Translations under genes and position numbers: made by a program
Notes under the pieces: model-generated
What the model saw: the letters and a program-made list of their open reading frames with translations, nothing else
What the model was told of the DNA's origin: nothing
Databases searched by the model: none
Assembly (NCBI RefSeq): GCF_000227135.1
Contig: NC_018259.1
Span: forward strand, 603,140-667,139
DNA: 64,000 nucleotides
Source: Leishmania donovani
Taxonomy: Eukaryota > Euglenozoa > Kinetoplastea > Trypanosomatida > Trypanosomatidae
Direction: 5' to 3'
Shown: piece by piece, positions 9,284 to 19,063 of the stretch
Layout of the letters: each line of letters begins with the position of its first letter
Numbering within the stretch: position 1 is the stretch's first letter

Positions 9284-10617
9284 GCCTGACTCGGCTATGA
9301 AAGGCAGTCAATACGGTGGTAGCTCGAAGGTGATGTGCACGACGGGTACTTTAGCAGCGGCTGCGAGAGAGACACGGAGAGCTACCAGTGGAGAAAAGCA
9401 GGCCGCGTATCAAGCAGAGACAAGAAAGTGGAAAAGGTACACGGGCTGCTTCTATGATCGGAACAGGTCGGCAAACCCATCATCTTGCTCTACCGAAGAC
9501 ATGGTTTTCAAGCGCATGCGGGCATTTCAAAAGCACAGGTGAGAAACAGTGATGTGCGCCAGTCTTGTCTGGCTCGCACGCACCGCTGCCCGTGACTACC
9601 GAGTACCGCCCCATTGGCGGCGGGCCGTGTGACCTTGCATGTAGTGTAAGGCCTCACGCATCACCCGGGGCCAACACGGAGGTGGTCGACTTCCCAAACT
9701 CATTGGCGCTATGGCACCTCCTAGAACTTGCGCACTAGCGGGTTCCCAAGGTGCTACTGCGGAATAAAAAAAAAGAAAGGCAGGGAAGAGGTCGCCATCG
9801 AGGTCGTCTACCTTGCGACAGGAGACCACAAAAAAAAAACAGATACCAAGCGAAGAATCCTGATGGACCTTGGACATGCGGCCGATGCCCACAACCACTC
9901 CAGCAGCGACCGCTGGCGAAGGTACGTCTCACGCTCGACAAAACTGGCATGAGCACATCATTGAAACGTGACGGCTTTTTCGGCCGAGCTGAACCCGATC
10001 CACACGGCGCAGCTGTTCCGCCTATATCTTAACGAAACAAGAAGAAAGATACACGCCTACAACCGGTGCCAGTGTGGATGCACACGGCAAAGACAGCGGC
10101 CTGATTGCGGAGGGAGAGGGAGGCCCTATCCCCCCCCCGCCGCCCCTCGACGAAGCTGACCTGCGGAAAGGCAAGTGATACCCGTTGAATTTGGAGCCGG
10201 CAACTCTCTATTTTTCTGCGCATCCTGCCGCAGTGTGCAGCACAACTGAAAGAGCTCGACAAGGTAAAGGTCACGGGCAAGACATCGAAAGGGACGGCGC
10301 ATCGTCACACTCCCGATGCACACCCTACACGCGCCGCGAAAAAGGCGAGGCGCTTCAGGGACTCGCACTAATCCACCACAGCGCCGGTGATGGATCGAAA
10401 TGGCGAGCACTCGTTGGAGCATGGTGGCGAGTCTGCAAAGCGGCGAAAAGCGTACTCGCGTACCTGGTAGACGGACCATCAGCACGCGAGCCACTGAAAG
10501 AGCCAAGCCGGCTGTGCGTGTTGGCCGCCGGCGAGAAAGGGGCGCAGCAATAAGTGCAGAGCAGGCAACGGAACGTCAGTGAACCAACTGCTGCGAATAA
10601 ACGGGTCACACCTCCTA

Positions 10618-10863
10618 CATGACGTTGCAGCAGTAGAGTGCATCATTGGCCACCAACTCTCGATGCAAGACCACACGGCGCACGTCGCGAAGCAAAGTCG
10701 CCGCAACATCTTCGTCAAGTAAACGTAAAAAATCATCGATGGTAGTGTCACCCGTAGAGGAACGCCTCACTACACCTGGCAACAAAACTAAACGACGATT
10801 TGGTATCTTCCTCGCCGATGGAGCCGCCACATTGTGAGGGCCGGCAAAAAAAAAGGGTTTCAA
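10618..10863 (-). pseudogene. Coding-like frame with no ATG, possible gene remnant
   Basis: Downstream of an in-frame TGA the frame is open for about 82 codons. It encodes a sequence of normal protein texture with an amphipathic acidic/basic stretch (TTIDDFLRLLDEDVAATLL, then VRRVVLHREL) and ends at TAG. The only in-frame ATG is the last sense codon. Third-position GC is near half, unlike the GC-rich genes of the window. I read it as a remnant or chance frame. A downstream exon of a cis-spliced gene is possible but unsupported. Confidence 0.3.
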
Positions 10864-12989
10864 CCCTGCTCACCGCTTGATGAGATCAGGTATTCGACTA
10901 CAAAATTTTTTGTGAGGTGGGTGGGTGGGTGGGCGGCAATCAGCAGATGCGACGCACTGCTGCCAGTCAAAGTGCGCAGGATATTGAACGCAAAATCTCT
11001 GTAGAGCCATCTAGACGGCCGCCATGAAAGCCTGCCTCCAAGAAGGCAGCTACACATGAATCTCAGCCTGCACCTGGAGTGTACAAGGCTGTCTTTCTTA
11101 TTTTATGAGTAGCAGAAAATAGACGCTATGATCATCTGGCGGGTAGGTGGCTACGGCAGGGGGTGTCCGTGAAGGGTTGGAAGGTGCGCTGACCCGCAGG
11201 ATATGCCCTCGAGCGCATATCCCAGTTATGATCTGCTAGACCTTGGGTGGCATTGCGGCCCAGAAGCGTCATGAGCAGGATTAAGGCACCCACGCGCACA
11301 CCCTCTTTTCCGAAAAAGGATGAGCCCACGAAATGCCTGTTCGTACGAGCGAGTGTATCGCGGCACCTGATTCTCACAGATGGGCTGTTGGATGCCGTTC
11401 GGTGATGTCTATCGCCTCACTGAGCGATTACTCGTTGATGCTCTGCTTCCCTACCTTTTAGAATGTGGGGAGGGAGAGCTGGTGGGCGCAGGAAGGCATG
11501 GTAGGCAGCCATGCGCAATGCCGTCTGCTTCTCCGCCACTTGAACAAAAAAAAAGATTCGTTTCTATTCCGTGTGTTCTGTACTCACCAGCAAGGAGCAT
11601 GAGCATGAGGTTCGATCACGCCGGTGCTGTTTTCTCCTGCAGCATAGGATGCCTGGCTTCACGTGTCGCCCTCGCTCCTCGGTATGCGGCGTGCTCGCTG
11701 AGTCACTCCGCCTACCTCCTTACCTTGGCCTCGCAAGTGCACACAGCCGGCTTCATGAGCCGCGAGGAAGAGTGTGCTCGCCTGAAAAAGAAAACCACGT
11801 TGAGCGTGAAAAGAGACAAGGACTGTGTGGAACGTTGACGCTGCTGATGTGAGAAGATAAGGATGCCGCCACGGCCGAGGGTGCGAAACAGGACGCACAG
11901 AGAGTACAAAGATCGAGCGAAGGGAAGCATGTCGCCGCTTGACGTCACGTAGAGCGTCCTTGGCACACACGCAAACGTGCTCCTGAGGTGATCTACGGAG
12001 CATGCGGCCTCCGTTTGCAAGCGCGTTCATCTTTCTTTTTTTAGGTTACATGCTCGAGGTCGCTGAGCGCAGTTGTTTACTGCCTTCTGTGTTCTGTCTG
12101 AGCAACTGTAGCAGTCATGAAGGTATAAACAGCAGGGGGAGCCCCCTCCCTCCCCCAAAGAAAGACATCCCCGCACTATAATCTAGTCTTGCATGCGGTT
12201 GTCGTGCAATGCCAGGCAGGCGAGGGGCGCAAGGCTGAGAAAGGGCCCGCCGCACAGGATGCGTTCCGGCGACGAATGAGAACGACGCTAAGAACACCAA
12301 AAAAAAACACGTTGACCTTTTTTTCTATCGTTTCTTTTTTTTTGGGGGGGGGGAGGACGAGCCGCTTCTGTTGAAAGCGCTCCGACAGCGATACGAACGT
12401 CTGTTGCCATCTCAACGTGCAACAGCCCCCCCCCCTCCCCCTTCCCCAAAGGAGAGAAGAGCGACAGCTGAAAATGGGACAAAAAAGGCAAAAAGAAATG
12501 GTATAGCAGCGAAATAAAGACATGTGCGGCCTCCACCCATGCCCGCTGGGAACCCTCGGATGCGTCTTGCTCGTCGCCGTGAAGGACTACGCAGCAGAGG
12601 GTGGCTTAGACGGTCCTCTTCCTCGGCTTCAGCGCGGCGCTAAGCCCGCCCCGCAGGCAGAGCAGCAGGAGACCGTATCACCTTTGTGCACGAGGCCATG
12701 GCGCGGCGGAAAAAAAAATCTCTCTCTCGATAAATATATATATATAAATAAATAAATATAGCCAAAGGGGTCGGAAGAGGCGGAGAGGGAGGCGGTTTCG
12801 CGCTGCCTGCAAACGCCAACAAAGCGCAAGGCACTCGGAAAAGGCACAACGAGTAGCGAGGTGGCCATGCAGCGAGGAGGGGAGGGGGGGGAGGATGCGC
12901 CCAAGGCACGCTTCTCCTCCTTTAAAAAGGGAACGATGACGCGCGCAGAGCGCGACGAAAAAGGCACGCCGGAACTCTCGAGCATGTGC

Positions 12990-14327
12990 TTAGTGCGCCG
13001 ACGAGGTACCTTGGAAGCCGAAGCGCAAACGGTGCGCTCGCCGTGACGGCACCACATTTCGCGGTGCCTCGTTGCGCACTGCCGTATTCGTGTTCTGCAT
13101 CCAGATACGCGCGTTGAAGACACGGAACAGCTCCTTGTTGAGCTCTCGAAAGTCAATCACCTCGGCAGAGTCGAAGAAGAAACTGATCTTTGTGCCGTCA
13201 TACTGGTACTCGCAGTCGAGCACCTCCATGGAAAGGTGCAGGCGATCGGCAATGTCGCGACACGTGGTAAGCGCAAGCCGCTCCATGCTGACGTGCTCGC
13301 GATGCAGGCGGTGCACCTCCTCGTCTGTGGCAACACGGATGACCTCCATGATGGACCCCGCGTTTCCCGGCGGCAACACGCCGGGGTCGAGCGACTGAAT
13401 GGTATCCACGTCGTATGCCTGCTTGTGAGGATTCCACAAAGCACATTGCACCACGAGCCCGCAGTCGTACCCGCGGTCGCCAGGCACAATGACGTAAGCG
13501 CCTGCCTTCACGGTCACAGGGCTCAGAAAGCGACGCAGCCGGCCGCGCTTGAACTCCACATGCGTCATGTAGCAGAACTGCGACACCGGCCACCGACGCC
13601 GCCTCGGCTGCGCCGCGACGTCATCGGAGAGCCGGGGTTGGGTGGCGGAAGCACTCGCAGGAGTTCTGCTCGTGTCCCGCACATCCGATCGCGCAAGAGA
13701 GGGTGTCAGTGCGACACGCAAAGGAGAGCCTTGCATAACACGCATGAGGGACACACGAGGCTCTTCTGTATCGAGCGGGTATGCACACGCGTCGACGCTC
13801 CGCTTCGCGACATCAAAGGGAGACTCTGAGTAGCTTATCCCGCACGAGGCTTGACCAGAGGTGGCGCCGCTGGTGACGGTGTCTCGACTCAAGAGAGTGC
13901 ACACCACATTCTGAGACTGGATGACGAGACGTCGCGTGTTCTCCATGACTGTTTGGAGGAGGTAAAGTGCGTCGCGCTCCGAAGCCCGACGCCAAGACAG
14001 CGCAGCTTGCGTTGCGCCAGGCTTTGCAGGATAGCCGTGCGCACCCGATCCCCCCGCGCTGGTAACGGTTGGAGATCGCGAGGTACATGTGACTGCAGAG
14101 GGGCCCGTCTCCGCCCACCCGTGCAGCTGCTCCGCGAGGAGCTGAAGATAGCCGTTCACGGCTCTCACTTCGGAGAGCACCTCCAGGGGACCCATACATC
14201 CCCTCTTGACCGGTAACTCGTCGACGGGTGCGAGCGGCGCCGTGTCGGTGGCTCGATGCGGCCGGCCGATAGGCGTGCAGAAGATGCCCTGGGTATCTGC
14301 AGAGGTACCCGCAGCCGCAGAGGCCAT
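12990..14327 (-). CDS. PSP1 C-terminal-domain protein
   Basis: 445 residues from the ATG at 14327 (MASAAAGTSADT). The splice acceptor 82 nt upstream supports this start over the longer open frame. The first ~250 residues are poorly conserved in appearance and Ser/Ala/Thr-rich. Residues 254-412 form a PSP1 domain: MTHVEFKRGRLRRF, GAYVIVPGDRGYDCGLVVQ, then ATDEEVHRLHREHVSMERLA, MEVLDCEYQYDGTKISFFF and DFRELNKELFRVFNARIWMQ. The family includes yeast PSP1 and bacterial RicT/YaaT, which act as adaptors in RNA processing and decay complexes. In trypanosomatids such proteins are thought to join mRNA-regulatory complexes. A direct function cannot be read from sequence. Confidence 0.9.
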   Translation of the reverse strand: MASAAAGTSADTQGIFCTPIGRPHRATDTAPLAPVDELPVKRGCMGPLEVLSEVRAVNGYLQLLAEQLHGWAETGPSAVTCTSRSPTVTSAGGSGAHGYPAKPGATQAALSWRRASERDALYLLQTVMENTRRLVIQSQNVVCTLLSRDTVTSGATSGQASCGISYSESPFDVAKRSVDACAYPLDTEEPRVSLMRVMQGSPLRVALTPSLARSDVRDTSRTPASASATQPRLSDDVAAQPRRRRWPVSQFCYMTHVEFKRGRLRRFLSPVTVKAGAYVIVPGDRGYDCGLVVQCALWNPHKQAYDVDTIQSLDPGVLPPGNAGSIMEVIRVATDEEVHRLHREHVSMERLALTTCRDIADRLHLSMEVLDCEYQYDGTKISFFFDSAEVIDFRELNKELFRVFNARIWMQNTNTAVRNEAPRNVVPSRRAHRLRFGFQGTSSAH

Positions 14328-15312
14328 ATCGAAAGCTCTCGGGCGTAGGTCTAGGAACAGCTGGTCTGTTCTGTCTACGCAATGTCGCGTGAGCAGGGCA
14401 CGACAGCAGCTGAGAACTTGTGGTTCAAAGGGGTGTGGTAGGGAGAAGAAGTGCAGGAGCGCAAAATCTGCAGGTGCGTAGGCGGGAAGGTCACAAGAAA
14501 ACAAAAGGGCCCGCAGTGTGAAGGGGATGGGTCGCAGAACATGTACGCGCAAGCATCCGGCCGAAAGCGTGCGGGCGCCACTGAGGGATAGCGTTGCGTT
14601 TGTCCTGTGTTCTGTTTCGCTGGTACTCTTCGCCTTGGCGGTTGTTTGTGGCGCGTTGATGTGGCGTTTCTTTGCTCGCTGTCGGATGATCGCAGGGAGA
14701 CCAGCGACTATATTTGGTGCCTTTGCACTTCACCGTAGGTACGCGAAAAGCACATGCGAAGACGAGGATGAAGAGACGCGAGGGCATGAAAATGGCCAAC
14801 GGTGGGAGCCGCATTGCAGGACGGGGGGAGGGGGTGGCACCTCTCGCACGCGAGCGGTGTCGCCATTTCCTTTTATCCCTTCCAACATCGGAAACGTGGC
14901 CGAGGCCAGTGCCTTCTCCTCGTTTAAACAGCTCAGCAGGACTAGTTGGCGCCCCAACAGAGACCCACGACACGACTGGCCATTTCAAGTATGCTAGTCC
15001 GTCGCCTTCCCCGCCTCCTAAGAGGGCGCCCTCAGGGGGGGGGGGCGAGGGGAGGTGCCAGGTGTATGGACACTCCAAGACTAGGGGTTGGAGAGGGCGG
15101 GTTCGGGAAGGAGGTCTTCTGTACGCGTCTTTTTTCCCTTGTTTTCGGAGTTCTGCCGTAGAGGCGTGGAGTGGCGGCAAAGCGAGACGCTTGCGTCTGC
15201 CCATGACTTCCTGTGCACAGGAACACCACGACGACATCCATGATTGCAGTGGCGCATGCACATTCTTCTAAGTGGGTGTTTCTTTCTTTGCCTGTTTACT
15301 CGCCTCCACTAT
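14328..15312 (-). other. Spacer between CLU-like and PSP1 genes
   Basis: Mixed spacer with a G-rich run at about 15036-15052. No gene is supported. Confidence 0.55.
14410..14455 (-). promoter_or_regulatory. Spliced-leader acceptor of the PSP1 gene
   Basis: CTTCTTCTCCCTACCACACC is followed on the minus strand by GTTCTCAG, with the AG at 14411-14410. The predicted 5' UTR is 82 nt. Confidence 0.55.
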
Positions 15313-18069
15313 TTACCGGAGGGCCATGTGCAGCACGGACTCGTCCAGGTAAAAAGGCTGCTGCGCGTCATCTGCCCCTTCCGGGGTGTGCCCAATCCAG
15401 AACAGCAGAAGCCTCTCAGCACGGCGCTTTGCTGGAGAACACCCTTGCGGGCCGCTCTCTTCACCTACATCCTCTGACGCGGGTAGGGATGGCAAGGGTG
15501 GCTCCATGGGCGGTGCTGGGAACACCAGAATTAGCGGTGCAATGTGTTTGATTTCAACGAAAGCACCGCCGGTGTCCGTTGCGGCCGCGGTGCTTAGAGG
15601 GTCTGCCTCACCGTTGTTCGTCTCAGTGTCGCTATCGGTTCGCCGACGTACTATCTTTGGATTCGTCGGCGCAGAAAGTGATGCCAAGGAAGACAAGCAC
15701 GACTCCGACAAGGTCACCCCGGCCAACGCCGCAACTCGCTCGGCGACCAGTCGTAGCGCGTGCACGGAGAGGTGAAAGGGGCTGCACATTCCGAGAAACC
15801 GCGACTGGAGCGCTGGCCCCAAACGAGTGCGCCAGAATCGCTCTGAGGCGGCACCAGTTGGCTGCAGAAGTGAGGTCAACAAAGCCTCACACGTTGCCTG
15901 TGCTTCTAATGGGGTGGTGGCGCTGCGGAGATCGTGCTGCAGGAGGTGCTTCGCCGTTCGCGCGACCATCTCCACGTGGCACCAGTGCTCGACTGCAGCT
16001 CGTGTTGCCTGCGGTAAACGATGCAGAACGTACGCCAGGTATCGCAGGTTAAGGCCGTTCGCGTGCATCAGCTCACTCAGCGTCGGAACCATGAGAAAGC
16101 TGCCCGCTTTTCGGCACCTTGCCGTGCACCGCACCGCAGTGGGGCAAACCTGCCCCAATTGGTCGACAGGAGCCCCCTCTCCACTCGCATGCCCTAGTAC
16201 CAGTCGCGTGTAGCAGTGCATGCACACACGGCAGCACTGCAACGGATTTGTGCACACCACGAAGCGTAGTTCGTTGGCGTCGATTTCACCGTTGCACAAG
16301 TTGCAGGGCTCGACGGGGACCAGAGGTGCGGCCACGGGGAACTGAAACCCGAGTGTGCCGGATACACGTGTAATGCCCTCTGACTTGATCCACGTGCCCG
16401 CAGCATAGGACTGGGACGCAAGTGCCGCCGATCTGCACGCGTGCGCAGGACTGGCTCTCGTCGCCGACTCCTGTGACGTGCACACACACTCGTTCGGGGG
16501 CCATCGCGCCTGCCATCTGAGGAACACCTCCGGTCGAACACGATAGCACAGCAAGCTAGCGTACAAAGACGAGGCGCGTGAGAGGTTGACCAGCTCGTCC
16601 GACGTCTTTGATGGTGGTGATAACACGGCGACAGAGACGTCCGCTCGGTGTAGAGGCAGAACGGGTGGAAGAAGACGGTGGGTCTGCGACAAGTAGAGCC
16701 GGCGGTCGCGTCCTGCGTACACACGCCACTCCCGGGGCACGTCGCCCCCCTCGAAGCCAAGGGCATCACCAAGACTCTTCAGGAGCTCAGAGACAAGCGC
16801 CGATCGCGGCAATGGCGGTGTTGGCGTGCAAGCACAAAGGGTGTCATCCCCACCCGCGGCAGCAAACATGTTGCTATCACCCGCCACCAGGTTCGCCGAC
16901 CCATAGGGAGGAATTGTAGAGCACAAAAAGGAAAAGCCACCAAACGTGCAGCAGGCGTGAAGCGGCACATGAAGAGTGTGCCGTGGTGCCACAACAGCGA
17001 GCATCTCCTGGTTGCGATAGATGGCGTGCCCGCACTTCATCGCCATCTCATCGCCACCAAGGACGCCATCCGCCGTGTCCACGCAGCGCCGCAGCAGAAT
17101 ACCGCCGTCAAAGTACACTTGATCTGGAAATTGCGGGTGCGCCGCAACCTGGCGGCTCGGCGGCGGCATCGTCGCCTCCTTCCATATCTGCACTACGATG
17201 CGCTCAACCTCGGACCGAAACGCGGCAATGAGCGCGTCCAGTTGGGCGTGCCGTGCTGTCTCAGGTGGCGCTGAAGAAAGAATAGAGGAGGCGGGCGCAG
17301 CGGGGCGGAAAAAGTCCGCCCAGAGCCAGCGCAGCTCCACCCCCCGTTGATACTCAAAGTTCCAATCCCGCGCTGCCTTCTCTTCGGGATGAATCGTATC
17401 CCAGTAGTAGGCATACAGCTCCGCATCGCGAAACAGAAAATGAGCTGCTGCAGTGCGAGAGAAGTCCGCGCAGGAAACGGACGGCAGGACGCTGTGCCAG
17501 CACACCTGCGTACTCGGTAGCGCAGCTCGCGGGGACGGCGCCTCGACGCTGTCAGAGGCCGCAGCGGGGGTAGCACGGGTGTCGTACACGCGGAGCCAAA
17601 ATGGTGCAGCGCCGGCATCCTCAGTCGTTGTCGTTTCAATCGAGTCTGAGTAGGCGATCCACCCTAGCGTGCCATCGTCGCACCGAGTGCTGATCCACCA
17701 GCCGCCAAACACGTCGCGGTATCGAGACGCCTCGAGTAAGACGGCGCCCACAGGAACTGTGCCAACGGCCTCGCCCAGCGGGCCGGCGTAGAGGGGCGCC
17801 TCTTTTAAGGCACCCCAGAAGACGGGGGAGCGGCTGCGGCGCGGTAGGCCATTCGGCGGCGCAGAAGACTGCAATGAGGTCGATGCGGTCACCGAAGCCA
17901 TGGTGCTGGGTGGAAACGCTCTCGCACTTTGAAACGTTGGTCGCCGCCGGGGTGCCGGAGATGAAAGTGGGGGGGCGTCGCCCGTCCCTCGAGGCGGCCG
18001 AGGCTGCTTCGCTGCCGACGCGCTGCTGCCTTTGGCGGCGCTCTTCTCTCCATTGCGCTCCCTGCCCAT
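15313..18069 (-). CDS. CLU-domain-like protein with SH3-like region and cysteine cluster
   Basis: 918 residues from the ATG at 18069 (MGRERNGEKSAAKG). The frame extends further upstream only with non-ATG codons. The first ~80 residues are basic and disordered. Residues ~93-145 resemble a bacterial-type SH3 domain (PLYAGPLGEAVGTVPVGAVL, then GWWISTRCDDGTLGWIAY). Residues ~318-520 have the hallmarks of a CLU central domain: VYFDGGILLRRCVD, EMAMKCGHAIYRNQEMLAVV, the RVYAGRDRRLYLSQTHRLLPP block and a late YRVRPEVFLRW. A Cys cluster (CNLCNGEI, then C...CCRVCMHCY, residues ~589-619) looks like a zinc site. CLU-type proteins bind mRNAs or ribosomes, for example CLUH. The combination is unusual; I infer an RNA- or mitochondrion-related role without proof. 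The acceptor 91 nt upstream leaves a 4-codon uORF in the 5' UTR. Confidence 0.75.
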   Translation of the reverse strand: MGRERNGEKSAAKGSSASAAKQPRPPRGTGDAPPLSSPAPRRRPTFQSARAFPPSTMASVTASTSLQSSAPPNGLPRRSRSPVFWGALKEAPLYAGPLGEAVGTVPVGAVLLEASRYRDVFGGWWISTRCDDGTLGWIAYSDSIETTTTEDAGAAPFWLRVYDTRATPAAASDSVEAPSPRAALPSTQVCWHSVLPSVSCADFSRTAAAHFLFRDAELYAYYWDTIHPEEKAARDWNFEYQRGVELRWLWADFFRPAAPASSILSSAPPETARHAQLDALIAAFRSEVERIVVQIWKEATMPPPSRQVAAHPQFPDQVYFDGGILLRRCVDTADGVLGGDEMAMKCGHAIYRNQEMLAVVAPRHTLHVPLHACCTFGGFSFLCSTIPPYGSANLVAGDSNMFAAAGGDDTLCACTPTPPLPRSALVSELLKSLGDALGFEGGDVPREWRVYAGRDRRLYLSQTHRLLPPVLPLHRADVSVAVLSPPSKTSDELVNLSRASSLYASLLCYRVRPEVFLRWQARWPPNECVCTSQESATRASPAHACRSAALASQSYAAGTWIKSEGITRVSGTLGFQFPVAAPLVPVEPCNLCNGEIDANELRFVVCTNPLQCCRVCMHCYTRLVLGHASGEGAPVDQLGQVCPTAVRCTARCRKAGSFLMVPTLSELMHANGLNLRYLAYVLHRLPQATRAAVEHWCHVEMVARTAKHLLQHDLRSATTPLEAQATCEALLTSLLQPTGAASERFWRTRLGPALQSRFLGMCSPFHLSVHALRLVAERVAALAGVTLSESCLSSLASLSAPTNPKIVRRRTDSDTETNNGEADPLSTAAATDTGGAFVEIKHIAPLILVFPAPPMEPPLPSLPASEDVGEESGPQGCSPAKRRAERLLLFWIGHTPEGADDAQQPFYLDESVLHMALR

Positions 18070-18160
18070 GATTTGGCCAGGAGAGGAGGCTGTCGGACGG
18101 ACGGACGTGAACGGACACGGGCACCTTCCCTCACACAGCAATCATGTGCTGCAGTGGTAC

Positions 18161-18185
18161 CTGCGGAGACGGGGGAGGGCAGAAA
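18161..18185 (-). promoter_or_regulatory. Spliced-leader acceptor of the CLU-like gene
   Basis: Minus-strand CTTTCTGCCCTCCCCCGTCT ends in CCGCAG, with the AG at 18162-18161. The resulting leader contains a short upstream ORF (ATG, three sense codons, TGA). Confidence 0.65.
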
Positions 18186-18552
18186 GTCGTCCATGTCGCC
18201 AAGCAGGTCGAATAACAGCAGAGAGAAAAAGCAACATAAGAAAAAAACAACGGGAAAACAGTGAAGGACGTCTCCACGACACTGAGAAGGGGAGGCTTCA
18301 TCAGAAACGCTTCGGTGTACTGTGGAGTTCTTCCTTGTCCGCCGCACCTAATTTTCGTTTCTCGTGTGATACAGCGCCGCCACCGCATCCTAAACGGGTG
18401 GTTTCCATTGCAGAGCCACTCATGGTAACAGCAGCACTTGACTACGGAGTTGCAACGCACCCCCCCCCCTCCACATCAAAATGCATCAGCCTACCTCACG
18501 GAGGGCGTCTCTTACAATACATCGCTTTGGCTGTTGTGTACGTCTCGTCCAC

Positions 18553-18596
18553 ATATATATATATTTATGCAAGCATATGTATATATATATATATAT
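18553..18596. repeat. AT dinucleotide microsatellite
   Basis: Two interrupted runs of alternating A and T within 44 bases. Confidence 0.9.
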
Positions 18597-19063
18597 CAAT
18601 GTGTTGTTCAGCAGAGAGCCGTCGCACTCCGCAACCAACGAAACACATGTGCCGGAAAAGATGATGAGCGACGAGAAGCATCTCCTCTCCCTCCCCCTTC
18701 CCCCGCGTAAAACGGAAAAAGATGAGCAAGAGAGAGAGAGAATTCGTCTCAGGCAGCAAATCTCGTAGAGAGAAAGAGAGAGAGTCATCCTTTCGATGCA
18801 ACGGTGGTGCCCCCCCCCCCCACACACACACAGACATCTTCAGCATCGCGACGACGAGAAGAACAGGGAGGCACATGAAACGAGCGTGAGGGCGTCCGCC
18901 CTCTGAAACATGCGAGGGCATCCCATACACGCGGCATGAGGATAGCCCCTCCACAACAGACGGAAGCACTCACAGTACCCCATTGCGACCTCGCCTCTCC
19001 CACGGCTTCTCCCATATCAAAAAACTGGACAGTTGTGGCTCATTCTCCTTTTATCGACGCCGC

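Larger units (their letters stand above)
8929..12989 (-). other. 4-kb spacer with no supported gene; central block of unusual composition
   Basis: The flanks (8929-9590 and 11850-12989) are ordinary low-complexity spacer: A-runs, a CCCT repeat at 9258-9283, T and G runs near 12330-12350, and an AT-rich repeat at 12733-12762. The centre (about 9590-11850) is much less repetitive and has mixed codon-like texture on both strands but no ATG-initiated frame worth calling. It may be a decayed gene or a degenerate retroposon. It could also hide small RNAs I cannot see by eye. Confidence 0.5.
18070..19063 (-). other. Spacer between ArfGAP and CLU-like genes
   Basis: Low-complexity spacer: two AT dinucleotide tracts (18553-18596), GA tracts near 18730-18782 and a C-run/CA tract near 18810-18832. 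No gene is seen. Confidence 0.6.

Noticed and set aside
11132..11377. 81-codon minus-strand frame with a hydrophobic segment
   Set aside because: No start context, no conserved motif; part of the atypical block and noted only there.
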